A stretch of 64,000 bases of DNA from UBA946 sp031550725 (lineage in GTDB: Bacteria > Bacillota > Clostridia > Oscillospirales > Ruminococcaceae), in the NCBI GenBank assembly GCA_031550725.1, contig JAVBOH010000005.1:23889-87888 (forward strand), written 5' to 3'. Below are positions 34,858 to 43,806 of the stretch, in pieces (within the stretch, counting starts at the first letter, position 1; each line of letters starts with the position of its first letter). The notes under the pieces were generated by a model. That model saw only the letters and a list, made by a program, of their open reading frames with translations, searched no databases and was not told where the DNA came from. The translations under genes were made by a program, and so were the position numbers.

Positions 34858-36051
34858 TTAATATAACGATTTAACACTACTGCTAAAATTAGAATCATCA
34901 ATTTCACCTGTGATAGCATCGATATAAATTTCCATTACCCTATTTCTGTATCGCCTTTTTCCTGTATTAGAGTCAATAAGGTCTTTTTCATTAGGAGTAA
35001 ATACAAATCTCCATACCAGCTTTGAATATGGTGCGTTATATTTCGATATACTGCCGTCATTACCAATTTCATCTGGTAACTTTGGATCACGCAGCAAAAT
35101 ATATTCAAGATTTATTTTATCAAGCTTAAAAACAGAATTACCTGTCAGCTTTTTTTGTAAAAGTCTTATTGCACAATCGAGCGTTATTATTTCTTTAATT
35201 TTTTTATTTTCTGTAACATTGTAGATACCTTCTCCCAGTTGAAAAGCACATATTTCATTTGGTTTTTCTATAAAAATCCTCATTGACATTCCTAATTTTC
35301 CATTTAACAGTTCATCGTTTGTCATGTTACGGGATATAATATCAACATCTTGATATGTTCTAGCAACATTAAATTCCAATATGTTCTCACCATTTGATTT
35401 CTCCCGTACATATATATCAGTGATGCGAAAATCAAAATCAATATCAATTTTGGCATATTTATCATACAAGAATGAGTTAATAAAATCAAGCTGTTCACTT
35501 ATCCAGGTTTGGACACCATTAAGTGTAAGTGCATCATTACTATATTCAAAAACAGGGTTATATTTCGCTTTTATTTCTGAATAAAGACAATCATCCCACG
35601 AACCGCTTGCATTTTTTATATAGCCTATAAATCCATCGAAATCACCTGTTAAACAATACCCATCGGAAGAAGCATCGCCATATTGAAACCATTCTCCCAC
35701 ATTGTCAGTATGTAAAATTAACTTATTATTGTCAATATCATTAAAGAAAAGTCCAACAACTTCTTCTTTTTTTGATGTAAAGTCGTTAATATATGCAAAA
35801 TTCAAATTATATACTTTATTATCTGAAACAAAAATGTCCTTTGGCAGAATTAACGAACCATAATTTGTTGACAACACATTTTCAACCGTTTTGGATATTT
35901 CAGAAAGTGATGCTTTTTCCAATTTGATATCAAGTGTTGGATTGTCAACAATATTGCTTCTTTCCTTTGCATTTTGCATTACCTGTTCTGGTGTTTGATT
36001 GCAACCTGATAGCAATATAAGTGTCAATAAAATAGCTATTGCTCTTTTCAT
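34858..36051 (-). CDS. Lipoprotein, copy 2 of cassette
   Basis: 397 residues with signal peptide and lipobox LILLSGC; the lipidated cysteine would be residue 17. The mature start CNQTPEQVMQNAKER parallels CAETPDEVIENI of the copy-1 lipoprotein. The C-terminus ends in LVWRFVFTP and a MEIYIDAITGEIDDS strand, similar to the ends of YycH/PepSY-like extracytoplasmic domains. It is probably anchored outside the membrane next to the permeases; it could bind the transported peptide or protect the producer. Confidence 0.8.
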   Translation of the reverse strand: MKRAIAILLTLILLSGCNQTPEQVMQNAKERSNIVDNPTLDIKLEKASLSEISKTVENVLSTNYGSLILPKDIFVSDNKVYNLNFAYINDFTSKKEEVVGLFFNDIDNNKLILHTDNVGEWFQYGDASSDGYCLTGDFDGFIGYIKNASGSWDDCLYSEIKAKYNPVFEYSNDALTLNGVQTWISEQLDFINSFLYDKYAKIDIDFDFRITDIYVREKSNGENILEFNVARTYQDVDIISRNMTNDELLNGKLGMSMRIFIEKPNEICAFQLGEGIYNVTENKKIKEIITLDCAIRLLQKKLTGNSVFKLDKINLEYILLRDPKLPDEIGNDGSISKYNAPYSKLVWRFVFTPNEKDLIDSNTGKRRYRNRVMEIYIDAITGEIDDSNFSSSVKSLY

Positions 36052-36094
36052 ATAAACCTCATTATTATAATAAATTATTGTATATAAGGAATAA

Positions 36095-36123
36095 CATCAA
36101 ACCGATATAAAATCGGTTTGATG
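36095..36123 (-). terminator. Perfect hairpin after the secreted-protein gene (copy 2)
   Basis: Perfect 12-bp stem CATCAAACCGAT (36095-36106) and ATCGGTTTGATG (36112-36123) with a 5-base loop, between the stop of the secreted protein and the lipoprotein start. Without a T-run on the minus strand it may be a processing or partial-attenuation site. Confidence 0.75.
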
Positions 36124-36139
36124 CGTTAGCTAATATAAA

Positions 36140-36550
36140 TTAATTATAAGTTGCTGTTCCTGATGCTGTTATAGAGGTTGTATTGCTATTTGTTGATATT
36201 TTAACATTGTATGTCACTATCTTATTAGCAATAAGCTGATCTGTGGAACAAAATTTCCACGATGATCCAGAGATTTGATGAGTGTCAATCACATTATAAT
36301 CGCCTCTGGCATAAACAGTTTGTGCGGAAACAGATCCTCCACCATTCACAGATGATGTCCCACTGTTAGAAATATAATTCTTGGTAGAATTAGTCACAAA
36401 AGACTCTGAGAATGAAAGTACCGTATCAGCTGTTGGCGCACCTTTTGCATAATGAACATTATAATTAGATGTTGCAGCATAAATAGTCATAGTTAAAAGA
36501 GATGCTACCATTGTTAATGATAGTATAAACGCAGCTATTTTTTTAGTCAT
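36140..36550 (-). CDS. Small secreted protein, copy 2
   Basis: 136 residues. Signal peptide MTKKIAAFILSLTMVASLLT with cleavage after about IYA (residue 25). The mature ~110 residues are Ser/Thr/Asn/Gly-rich, beta-like, with one cysteine and aromatic residues (GSSWKFCSTDQ, SITASGTATYN at the end). GAGGAAC ribosome site. No known family; position first in the cassette suggests it is the exported or protected product. Confidence 0.72.
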   Translation of the reverse strand: MTKKIAAFILSLTMVASLLTMTIYAATSNYNVHYAKGAPTADTVLSFSESFVTNSTKNYISNSGTSSVNGGGSVSAQTVYARGDYNVIDTHQISGSSWKFCSTDQLIANKIVTYNVKISTNSNTTSITASGTATYN

Positions 36551-36809
36551 AAAAGTTCCTCATTTCTTATAATTTTTATTTACCATTCAATCCTAACATT
36601 TAATTTAATTCATATATATCATCACCTACCTCTTGACTTATAATATCAATGTCAACAAGCATAAGCTGTTGTGATATTTTAAAACTTACCTTGTTGACAA
36701 GTGTTCTTTATTTGGGATTAGCATTATACATATGTCAAATTATAAAGTGTATAAATTCAAACTTACAACCTTAATTTATCCGCACTTAATAAGAGATTTG
36801 TTGTAGCAG
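36551..36809. other. Intergenic region with repeated GTCAACAAG motif
   Basis: Carries the presumed promoter of the copy-2 secreted protein (minus strand). TGTCAACAAG occurs at about 36650 and as its inverse, CTTGTTGACAAG, at about 36690; TTGTTGACAAG itself is nearly palindromic. These could be regulator sites. I see no gene. Confidence 0.4.
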
Positions 36810-37667
36810 CTATTCTTGCGAAAGCAATGTAATATTTTTATTTTTTATTATATTTTTACCTGTTATAAATGCTATTACATTTATAATTATTAAGTATACC
36901 AAAGATAGAATTATTGGGAACTCTGTTTTGTTAAAAAGCTCATTATAATGCCATCCAATTGTTGAATTAGCCATAGGAAAAATCCATTTAAGCGGACTGT
37001 TTGTTATCCACAAAACCAATCCACCACTTAGGATGCTTAAATTAACTGCCATACCTATTATTTTATTAAATTTTAAAGTAAAGCACATTTGAATTTGAAC
37101 TGTAAATAACAAATATAAAAAGATAAAAACAATACTCAAAATAACGGCTTTATATGGTGTAAAATTATTAATAATCGATAAATCTAATATTGCTAACGGA
37201 TATTTTCTTTTAATTTCGTTAAAAACTTCAAGGTGTATATCATTAACTGCGATACTCCATCCATTTGCTATAAAAGAATTCTTTACAATTAATAATGATG
37301 AGAATAAAAGCAATAACAAAACAAATGACAAAATTGCTGTTATGACAAAAATCAATTGATTTATATACCACTTAGTTCGTCCTGTACGTAACATAACAAA
37401 TAATGAATTTCTATTTATATTTGGATTATCTATCATTAACACCATAAAAGTAATAATTAAGACGGGAATAGTATAGCCATTACTCAAAATTATTATGAAT
37501 GCTTCTAAAATGTTTGTAGGTTCATTTAATATTGCTGAATATTCAGTTAAAGGTTTTATAACATAAATATAATAAAATATAAGAGAAAACGCTGTTATTA
37601 GTTGCTTATCACTTTTTATCCATCGTTGATATTCAGATTTTGCTAAATATAAAAATGCATTTAACAC
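36810..37667 (-). CDS. ABC-2 type permease B, copy 1
   Basis: 285 residues, about six membrane segments; FMVLMIDNPNINRNSLFVML followed by RTGRTKW matches the copy-2 protein at 33141-34010. Overlaps the previous permease by 7 bases. No ATPase follows in this copy, so it must use the ATPase at 32506-33144 or be inactive. Confidence 0.78.
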   Translation of the reverse strand: MLNAFLYLAKSEYQRWIKSDKQLITAFSLIFYYIYVIKPLTEYSAILNEPTNILEAFIIILSNGYTIPVLIITFMVLMIDNPNINRNSLFVMLRTGRTKWYINQLIFVITAILSFVLLLLLFSSLLIVKNSFIANGWSIAVNDIHLEVFNEIKRKYPLAILDLSIINNFTPYKAVILSIVFIFLYLLFTVQIQMCFTLKFNKIIGMAVNLSILSGGLVLWITNSPLKWIFPMANSTIGWHYNELFNKTEFPIILSLVYLIIINVIAFITGKNIIKNKNITLLSQE

Positions 37668-38569
37668 ATTATTCTCCCCTTTAATATTTTACCACATACT
37701 AAATATAATAGCACCAATATAACGATTATTGCAATAAAATACCAATAATAATCTATACCTGCACCACTCATTGTTCCAGGAGTTACAAACGCTATATTTG
37801 ACGGACTTAATAGTAAGTATTTTGGGTTATATTGTTTATCAAATAGCGATTTTGCAATCTGATCCATTAAGTAAAAGCATACCATAGGTAAACCTATTGA
37901 TTTATATCTGTTCATAGTCAGCGTAAATAAAAACATACATATTTGTGCTGTTAATATAAGAAACATTAATAAAGTTAAACAATTCTGAAAAACAAGTATA
38001 AATTCGCTTTCTGTATTAAATAGTTTATTTAAAGGAGCTTGCGTAAGCAAAGGTAATATTGTTTTTTCACCGTATTCATTAAATCCATATTCATTTATAT
38101 GTGGAAATTTTATACTTACTATTAATATAAAAATTAAATATCCTATTAAAAAAGAACCGGCTCCAAGTAATCCGTTCATTAAGTAGGATTTATTCCAATA
38201 CGATTTAAAGCTTTTTCTTGATAGTTTCATTTTATAAAATCCACTGTTTATTTCATCAGCAAAATTCATAATAAAAGGCAAACCTACTATAAAAGGCAAA
38301 AACACTATCAACCATTCATTATTATATAATCCGACACTTATTGCTGGTACAGAATAATTAGCAGAGCATAATAATTCTTCTTTTTCTGAATATATAATAT
38401 GCTGTATTATTGTTCTATTAGGTAATGATGTTCCAGAAGGATTACAATTTGTGAACAATAGCATAAATAACGTTATAAATACAGAAAAAACAAAAAATCC
38501 AATCGAAATTAAAATATCCCTAACATACCCATGCTTTAAATCAGAGTAAATTTTTATTAATTTTTGCAT
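37661..38569 (-). CDS. ABC-2 type permease A, copy 1
   Basis: 302 residues, about six membrane segments, with an extracytoplasmic loop near residues 35-90. Paralogue of 33994-34845. Starts 20 bases after the lipoprotein gene on the same strand. Confidence 0.78.
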   Translation of the reverse strand: MQKLIKIYSDLKHGYVRDILISIGFFVFSVFITLFMLLFTNCNPSGTSLPNRTIIQHIIYSEKEELLCSANYSVPAISVGLYNNEWLIVFLPFIVGLPFIMNFADEINSGFYKMKLSRKSFKSYWNKSYLMNGLLGAGSFLIGYLIFILIVSIKFPHINEYGFNEYGEKTILPLLTQAPLNKLFNTESEFILVFQNCLTLLMFLILTAQICMFLFTLTMNRYKSIGLPMVCFYLMDQIAKSLFDKQYNPKYLLLSPSNIAFVTPGTMSGAGIDYYWYFIAIIVILVLLYLVCGKILKGRIMC

Positions 38570-38589
38570 GGGTTAATCCACCTTTCGTC

Positions 38590-39975
38590 TTACTTTGTTA
38601 TTACTTCCCTTGTATTTGGCAGCATTATTTTAATTTGACTTGTGACAGCATCAACAAAGTATATTTCAATTTCATTCATATCTATAAATGAATTCTGTGC
38701 TGGTCTAAAACACCAATATGGTCTGATTTCAAAATCACATTTATCATAACATATATCTTGTAAATAATATGGATCTTCCCATAATTCAAAATACGGATAA
38801 TCTTTGCAAACAATCGCATAATTAAGTTCTGCACTCTCTATATTTAATGCAATATTTGATGCTAAAGCTTCAGATAATATATCAGCAGCAGCTCCAAGGG
38901 TAAGCAATTCATTACCTGAATTCGTTTCTTCTAAATATTCATATTTAAAATCTTTAACAAATCGTGTTAATTGTTCTTTTCCTATACACCATGTCATACC
39001 TACATTTTCTACCATAAATGGATTTCTACTTTGTATACATTCATCATCTTGACGTAAAAACATATTTGTTTCATAATAGTTACCGTTTTTATCACTATGT
39101 TGAACATTATACAAATAACCATAACCTAAGTTTAACTTTATTACATAAAATTCTTTAACCTTATATTCAAAATTTTCAATATCATTAAATGATAAATATG
39201 TATTCCAAAAATTTTCTATGTAAGTTATTGATTCTAACGCATTCCAAGTTTCACCACTTGTTTCCATAACATATTCCAAATCAGATGGAATTACTTCATA
39301 TTGTAGATTGTATTTTTCTACAATATTTTTACTAGATTCATAAAAATAATTCTCATTGCCATATGCACCAACTTCAGATCCCCATACATTTCCTATTGAA
39401 TAGACATAAGTAGATAATGAAATATCTGCATTTTTATCTGGTATAAATGCTTTCATACCATAAAAATATGTATTTGGTCCTCTTACTCCATCTCCTGCAT
39501 AATTTCCTGGCTCAAAAGTAACAGGATATTTAGGATATACTGGTGAATATTGTTCAGTTTCTGTGTAAAGAGATTGATTTGTTACATCAAATTTATTTTT
39601 ATAGATATACCCTACAACATCTTCAAAACCACTATAACCCTTCCCATTAATTTTAATATCATATGTAGGCATAATATCTCCATTACCTACTCTGGTATTT
39701 TTAATCACCATATTTGAATAGGATTTTTCAACATCATATTCTAATTGATTACGAATATCAGTTATATTTCCTCTTTCAACAATAGTTATATTTGAATTAT
39801 CGTTATTCGCTGTTTTTCCTGTCGTATAATCAACTATTTCTATTTCTCTAGTGGAAGTACTATTTAGAATATTTATGTTTTCTATTACCTCATCAGGTGT
39901 CTCTGCACAAGAACATAAAATACTAGTTGATATAAACATCATTAATATAGCTAATACGATTTTGTTTTTTCCCAT
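38590..39975 (-). CDS. Lipoprotein, copy 1 of cassette
   Basis: 461 residues; signal peptide with lipobox STSILCSC and mature start CAETPDEVIENI. The C-terminal part (YWCFRPAQNSFIDMNEIEIY, FVDAVTSQIKIML) matches the layout of the shorter copy-2 lipoprotein, so the two are diverged paralogues. The middle is acidic and aromatic-rich. Surface-anchored; likely works with permeases A and B of the same copy. Confidence 0.8.
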   Translation of the reverse strand: MGKNKIVLAILMMFISTSILCSCAETPDEVIENINILNSTSTREIEIVDYTTGKTANNDNSNITIVERGNITDIRNQLEYDVEKSYSNMVIKNTRVGNGDIMPTYDIKINGKGYSGFEDVVGYIYKNKFDVTNQSLYTETEQYSPVYPKYPVTFEPGNYAGDGVRGPNTYFYGMKAFIPDKNADISLSTYVYSIGNVWGSEVGAYGNENYFYESSKNIVEKYNLQYEVIPSDLEYVMETSGETWNALESITYIENFWNTYLSFNDIENFEYKVKEFYVIKLNLGYGYLYNVQHSDKNGNYYETNMFLRQDDECIQSRNPFMVENVGMTWCIGKEQLTRFVKDFKYEYLEETNSGNELLTLGAAADILSEALASNIALNIESAELNYAIVCKDYPYFELWEDPYYLQDICYDKCDFEIRPYWCFRPAQNSFIDMNEIEIYFVDAVTSQIKIMLPNTREVITK

Positions 39976-40080
39976 TTTGTTAGTTCCTCCATGTAATGCC
40001 CCTATTTTAGTTTCTGTTTCTTGAATAATTTTACTTTTAATATTACTATTTGACTGATGTCATCTGATAAATTAAAGTAA

Positions 40081-40112
40081 TATAAGCCAATGCATTAAAT
40101 GCATCAGCTTAT
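40081..40112 (-). terminator. Hairpin after the secreted-protein gene (copy 1)
   Basis: ATAAGC-CA-ATGCAT (from 40082) pairs with ATGCAT-CA-GCTTAT (to about 40112). It occupies the same place as the perfect hairpin in copy 2, though the sequence differs. Confidence 0.65.
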
Positions 40113-40126
40113 ACTATATAAATGAA

Positions 40127-40585
40127 TTAGTAAGCTGTACCATTCATATATTGCGAACCAACAGGTGACGAATTAAAATTCCTGCCTGTTACACTAAAAG
40201 AAACTCTACCACTGCTTACACTATACCAATTGCTTGCAAATAAGCAAGTTGACTTAGCTCCAACAGAGCTTAGAACAGCACCTTGCGTCGGATACAATTT
40301 AACATTTGATTGAATGTCACAATATGCATTAATACCAGTACCTAGTCGATCATAATATGACTGACATAAGAAAGTTACACCTGTATCAGTACCATTAACT
40401 AAACCAGAGACAACACCACTATCGTAAGTAATATCGTTAATTAATTGCCAACCTGATGAATACGAACTAACTGCTTTTAGTTGAGTTGGAGTAGATGCAC
40501 TTGCGCTAAATGCCATTGATGATACTGCCATCATTCCTGCTGCAACAATAGCAGCAATCTTCTTAGATTTCTTAGTCTTGAACAT
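40127..40585 (-). CDS. Small secreted protein, copy 1
   Basis: 152 residues from ATG 40585 (AGGAGG nine bases upstream). The signal peptide has a basic start (MFKTKKSKKIAAIVAAGMMA) with cleavage near AFSASA. The mature part is hydrophilic and beta-like, with three cysteines, and ends SPVGSQYMNGTAY. It is larger than copy 2 and only generally similar (signal, Ser/Thr/Gly content, position). No family recognised. First gene of the cassette, downstream of a ~550-base intergenic region. Confidence 0.7.
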   Translation of the reverse strand: MFKTKKSKKIAAIVAAGMMAVSSMAFSASASTPTQLKAVSSYSSGWQLINDITYDSGVVSGLVNGTDTGVTFLCQSYYDRLGTGINAYCDIQSNVKLYPTQGAVLSSVGAKSTCLFASNWYSVSSGRVSFSVTGRNFNSSPVGSQYMNGTAY

Positions 40586-41212
40586 ACAAAACATCCTCCT
40601 AAAATTAGTGTCTTGTAATGAAATGTTGTACTTCCACTCATTACTTTGTTTTGCCAAACGTTTGACTGCTTTATATCAATATTAATAATCTATATATTAT
40701 TAATAAGTGATAACATATTAGATAACGAATTCTACCATATAATCTTCTATAATATAAATCATATATTTAGCTACTCAATAGTTTTTCACCTTCTATTAAT
40801 TAAATGGCTTAAAAAGCTTTAATTTACATAAAATTATTATTTTTGTAAAACATCACAATTTAGCAATCAGCACATTGTGCATAGTTACAACAAAATTCGT
40901 CAAACCTAATTTCATCATTTTATATTTTACCTAATGTGCACATCCAAAAACCTCTTTAAATTTCTCAAGAAATATGAAACTGGAGTAATTTCAATTACTG
41001 CCAAAGTATTGATAAAATTAGCGAAATATTATAACACCAGCACCGACTACCTCTTAGGTCTTACTACCATAAAAAAGCCATATTCTGAATAAATTCACCA
41101 TACAACCATATTATACACCTATATTATATTAGTGTCAACACCTTTATTTGCATTATATTATAGTTACTTTTGTAATATAATATAAATATGCAATCTGAAA
41201 GGAGTCACTAAT
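40586..41212. other. Long intergenic region with an XRE remnant
   Basis: Holds the promoter region of the copy-1 secreted protein, an XRE fragment (40946-41092) and the promoter of the 41213 gene. Very AT-rich; no other gene seen. Confidence 0.45.
40946..41092 (+). pseudogene. XRE-type regulator C-terminal fragment
   Basis: The frame FKFLKKYETGVISITAKVLI, then KLAKYYNTSTDYLLGLTTIK and a stop at 41092 is the second half of a Cro/C1 HTH domain (LAxYYNxSxDYLLGxT). The first helices are missing. Confidence 0.75.
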
Positions 41213-41521
41213 ATGGAAATAGGTGAAAAAATCAAGCATTATCGTACATCAAAAGGTTTCTCAATATATCAGTTATCTAAAGATACCGATATATCTGCAA
41301 ATCATATAAGTGGAATAGAGCATGGTAAACGTCAGCCATCAATTGAAATTATAAAACGCCTTATTACACCTTTAGGTATTACACTTGCTGAACTTTTCAA
41401 TGATGATACTGATGCAGTATTTTTGTCTGAACAGGAACGTGTTTTAGTTGAGAATTATCGTACACTTCCTGATGAAAAGGCTGCTGCTTTATTTGAATTG
41501 AGTCAATTACTGAATAAATAA
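41213..41521 (+). CDS. XRE-family transcriptional regulator
   Basis: 102 residues; the whole N-terminal two thirds is an HTH_3 domain (IGEKIKHYRTSKGFSIYQLS, ISANHISGIEHGKRQPSIEI, LITPLGITLAELF). AAGGAG lies upstream of the ATG. The 3' end is 28 bases from the methyltransferase gene, suggesting joint expression and possibly control of it. Confidence 0.88.
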   Translation: MEIGEKIKHYRTSKGFSIYQLSKDTDISANHISGIEHGKRQPSIEIIKRLITPLGITLAELFNDDTDAVFLSEQERVLVENYRTLPDEKAAALFELSQLLNK

Positions 41522-41549
41522 ATCATCATGCTTAATGAGGTATTACCTA

Positions 41550-42170
41550 ATGAATTCAAAGTTATTTTATGACATGACAGCCAGAACATATGATATTCTT
41601 GATAAAACATATTTTGCTGATTATAATAAAAGTCCTAGAAAAGTTGTTATGCAATCAATAAATATGAATGATTATGTTTTGGATATTTGTACTGGAACAG
41701 CTACTAATGCAATTAATATTGCAAAGAATAATTGCAATGTTAAAATTATTGGTATTGATTTATCCGACGCTATGCTTGATATGGCAAGGCAAAAAATGCA
41801 GAATGAACATATTTCAAATGTTGAGCTAATGAATATGGACGCCACAAAGCTTTCGTTTGATGATAACACCTTTGACAAGATATTGATTTCTCTTGTTTTA
41901 CATGAACTTGATGAATCTGTTGCAAATCAAATAATTAAACAAGCAAAACGTGTTCTGAAAGATGATGGTGAAATTATAATAACAGAATGGGAACCGAGTA
42001 AAAATATTTTACGTCAATTTCTATTTCTACCTATCCATTTATTCGAGCCGAAATCTTATCGTATGTTTATAAAAAAGGATTTAAACCAATATTTCAACAA
42101 GTTAGGATTAAATATTACTGAGATAACTCATTGCAATTATTCTAAGGTTTTGAAACTAATGAAAATATAA
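41550..42170 (+). CDS. Class I SAM-dependent methyltransferase
   Basis: 206 residues; start at 41550 because GAGG lies upstream and the earlier ATG (41535) itself overlaps that site. Motif I is VLDICTGTATNAINIAK, then IGIDLSDAMLDMARQKM and a post-I acidic residue; FDKILISLVLHELDE and AKRVLKDDGEIIITEW complete the UbiE-like fold. Small-molecule or cofactor methylation is likely; the substrate is unknown. A terminator follows. Confidence 0.82.
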   Translation: MNSKLFYDMTARTYDILDKTYFADYNKSPRKVVMQSINMNDYVLDICTGTATNAINIAKNNCNVKIIGIDLSDAMLDMARQKMQNEHISNVELMNMDATKLSFDDNTFDKILISLVLHELDESVANQIIKQAKRVLKDDGEIIITEWEPSKNILRQFLFLPIHLFEPKSYRMFIKKDLNQYFNKLGLNITEITHCNYSKVLKLMKI

Positions 42171-42171
42171 A

Positions 42172-42214
42172 AACACAGCGATAGTATGCCAAAACCATAA
42201 CTATCGTTGTTTTT
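42172..42214 (+). terminator. Terminator, first copy of a repeated CAGCGATAGT hairpin
   Basis: CAGCGATAGT (about 42177-42186) pairs with ACTATCGTTG (42202-42211), followed by TTTTTC. Closely related hairpins recur at 44858 and, in part, 43626. Confidence 0.8.
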
Positions 42215-42302
42215 CATTCTTGAGGTTCCCATACAGTTATCCTACCTTTATTTTATCGGCATAATTTTCAACACATTTTAGAGATATCATCATAAATTTA
42301 AT

Positions 42303-42331
42303 TTGCTTTTTTATTAGAATTTTGTTATAAT
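42303..42331 (+). promoter_or_regulatory. Promoter of the leader peptide and RNA methyltransferase
   Basis: TTGCTT (42303-42308), 17-base spacer, TATAAT (42326-42331). Confidence 0.65.
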
Positions 42332-42375
42332 AATGATATTCCACATTAGTTGGAAAATGGAGAGGAGAATTAATC

Positions 42376-42420
42376 ATGAGGATGACAGTAATGCTATTTA
42401 AATATGCAATGTCGGCGTAA
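42376..42420 (+). CDS. 14-residue leader peptide MRMTVMLFKYAMSA
   Basis: Starts with ATG after a strong GGAGAGGAG site (spacing 8) and ends with TAA at 42420. The reading frame runs through the first arm of a 13-bp inverted repeat, the classic design of a ribosome-sensing attenuator. Function is inferred from position. Confidence 0.65.
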   Translation: MRMTVMLFKYAMSA

Positions 42421-42513
42421 AAACCAATTGACACTTTGCATATTTAAAATGTAAAAATATTTTCATTTACGGTCAAACGCCGACCTTGCAGCTTAAACCA
42501 TTAAATTAGTTTA
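42396..42513 (+). promoter_or_regulatory. Attenuator with competing hairpins upstream of the methyltransferase
   Basis: TTTAAATATGCAA (42397-42409) pairs with TTGCATATTTAAA (42436-42448), 13 bp perfect. GTCGGCGT (42411-42418) pairs with ACGCCGAC (42477-42484), 8 bp perfect and overlapping in range. TTAAAC and GTTTAA (about 42492-42513) form a stem that hides the AAGGAG site of the gene. The first two structures depend on whether the leader ribosome covers their 5' arms. Confidence 0.65.
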
Positions 42514-42525
42514 AGGAGCAAATAA

Positions 42526-43512
42526 ATGAAAATTAAATTTATGGCAACCTGCGTTTCAGGTGCAGAAGATATTGTATCAGAGGAAATATTAGAGATTTGC
42601 AGAGATGCAAAAATCGTACATAAAGGTAAAGGTCGTATATGGTTTAATTATATAAACTGTATGGATGATTTAATGTGTTTGCGGTGTGTAGATAATATTT
42701 TCTTAATTCTAAGCACATTTGAGATAGGACCACATAAAAGAGATTTAATGATATTTAATCATATGATTGATAAACTTAATATTAGTAATTGTAATATTAT
42801 TGTCAGTGCTGCTATATCAGGAAAACATAATTATTCACGTTTTGATCTTGCGAAAGAGGGAGAAAAAATATTAATTTCAAAAAATTGTACTATTGGTACT
42901 CCCGAAAATCATGATATGGCAATTAGAATTGATGTTCAAAATGGTATGTGTACTATTTTAAAGCAGATTACTTCACCTCAGTTTCGATTTAGAGGGAAAT
43001 TCAACAATGTCAAAGGTGGAATCCGTCCTACTGTTGCACACTGCTTGATTAGAGTAAGCAAACCCTTTAATAATGAAGTTTTCTATGACCCATTTTGTGG
43101 TGGTGGTACAATAGCTATGGAGAGATATTTCTATCCCTGCAGAAAAATCTTTGCAAGTGACATTAACGTTGAAACTCTTGATACTGCAAGATTAAATCTA
43201 AATAACCATATTATAACATTCACTTGTGATGCAACCCATACAAATATTAAGAAGTCAAGTATTGATACGGTTGTAACCAATTTACCATGGGGAAAACAGA
43301 TTCCTTTTACTGATAATCTATATGATGACTTTTTAAAAGAGCTTGACCGAATACTAAAACCAAACGGCAAAGCTATTATTCTAACTGACCAGACAGAATA
43401 TTTATATAATGCTTGCTGTAAAAACAGATTTTCATTTTTAATTCGAGCTGAACTTAGCTTACATGGATTACACCCAAAAATATTCGAGTTGAAAAGAAAT
43501 TTGGTTGAATAA
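42526..43512 (+). CDS. THUMP-domain RNA methyltransferase (TrmN/RlmL-like)
   Basis: 328 residues. An N-terminal ferredoxin-like/THUMP region (MATCVSGAEDIVSEEILEIC, IIVSAAISGKHNYSRFDLAK) is followed by a class I methyltransferase: YDPFCGGGTIAMERYFYP, KIFASDINVETLDTARLNL and the amino-methyltransferase motif NLPWGKQI. Relatives make N2-methylguanosine in tRNA or 23S rRNA. With the attenuator upstream it may be a ribosome-protective enzyme induced by translation stress. AAGGAG lies 8 bases upstream of ATG. Confidence 0.88.
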   Translation: MKIKFMATCVSGAEDIVSEEILEICRDAKIVHKGKGRIWFNYINCMDDLMCLRCVDNIFLILSTFEIGPHKRDLMIFNHMIDKLNISNCNIIVSAAISGKHNYSRFDLAKEGEKILISKNCTIGTPENHDMAIRIDVQNGMCTILKQITSPQFRFRGKFNNVKGGIRPTVAHCLIRVSKPFNNEVFYDPFCGGGTIAMERYFYPCRKIFASDINVETLDTARLNLNNHIITFTCDATHTNIKKSSIDTVVTNLPWGKQIPFTDNLYDDFLKELDRILKPNGKAIILTDQTEYLYNACCKNRFSFLIRAELSLHGLHPKIFELKRNLVE

Positions 43513-43560
43513 CTATAAATACTAGGATGAACTGATTAAATAAAATAGCAAAATGTTATA

Positions 43561-43602
43561 CCTGCCGAAAAAGTTATCATTGCTTTTTCGGCAGGTTTTA
43601 TT
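43561..43602 (+). terminator. Strong terminator after the RNA methyltransferase
   Basis: CCTGCCGAAAAAG (43561-43573) pairs with CTTTTTCGGCAGG (43583-43595) and continues into TTTTATT. Confidence 0.92.
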
Positions 43603-43640
43603 ATATCTCACTTTTCCATTCAGTTGTTAAAATACGATAC

Positions 43641-43767
43641 TATCGCTATTTTTCTATTTCTCTGTATCCTCCAAAACATCCCTCAACCCCATCTCATAAG
43701 CATAGTCAATATGTTCATCCTCCAGCTTGTGTTTGAGTGTAGTAACAATTCTGAACAGCTACGAACA
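43641..43767 (-). pseudogene. Duplicated 3' tail of the 44905-45135 gene
   Basis: About 90% identical to 44890-45018 with one small indel. The minus-strand frame encodes FRIVTTLKHKLEDEHIDYAY and EMGLRDVLEDT, the end of the 76-residue protein. No start. It also carries half of the CTATCGCT hairpin (43626-43652). Flanks the SdpRI cargo on its left. Confidence 0.82.
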
Positions 43768-43806
43768 AATAGAAAAACAGTATTTAAAATTATTTTTAAA
43801 TACTTC

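Noticed and set aside
36140..40585. Secreted proteins as lactococcin-972-type bacteriocins
   Set aside because: Operon layout is reminiscent, but the mature sequences lack the family's features and are longer.
42376..42420. Leader peptide as a known erm or cat leader
   Set aside because: Its sequence does not resemble the leaders I know, so the inducing drug is left open.
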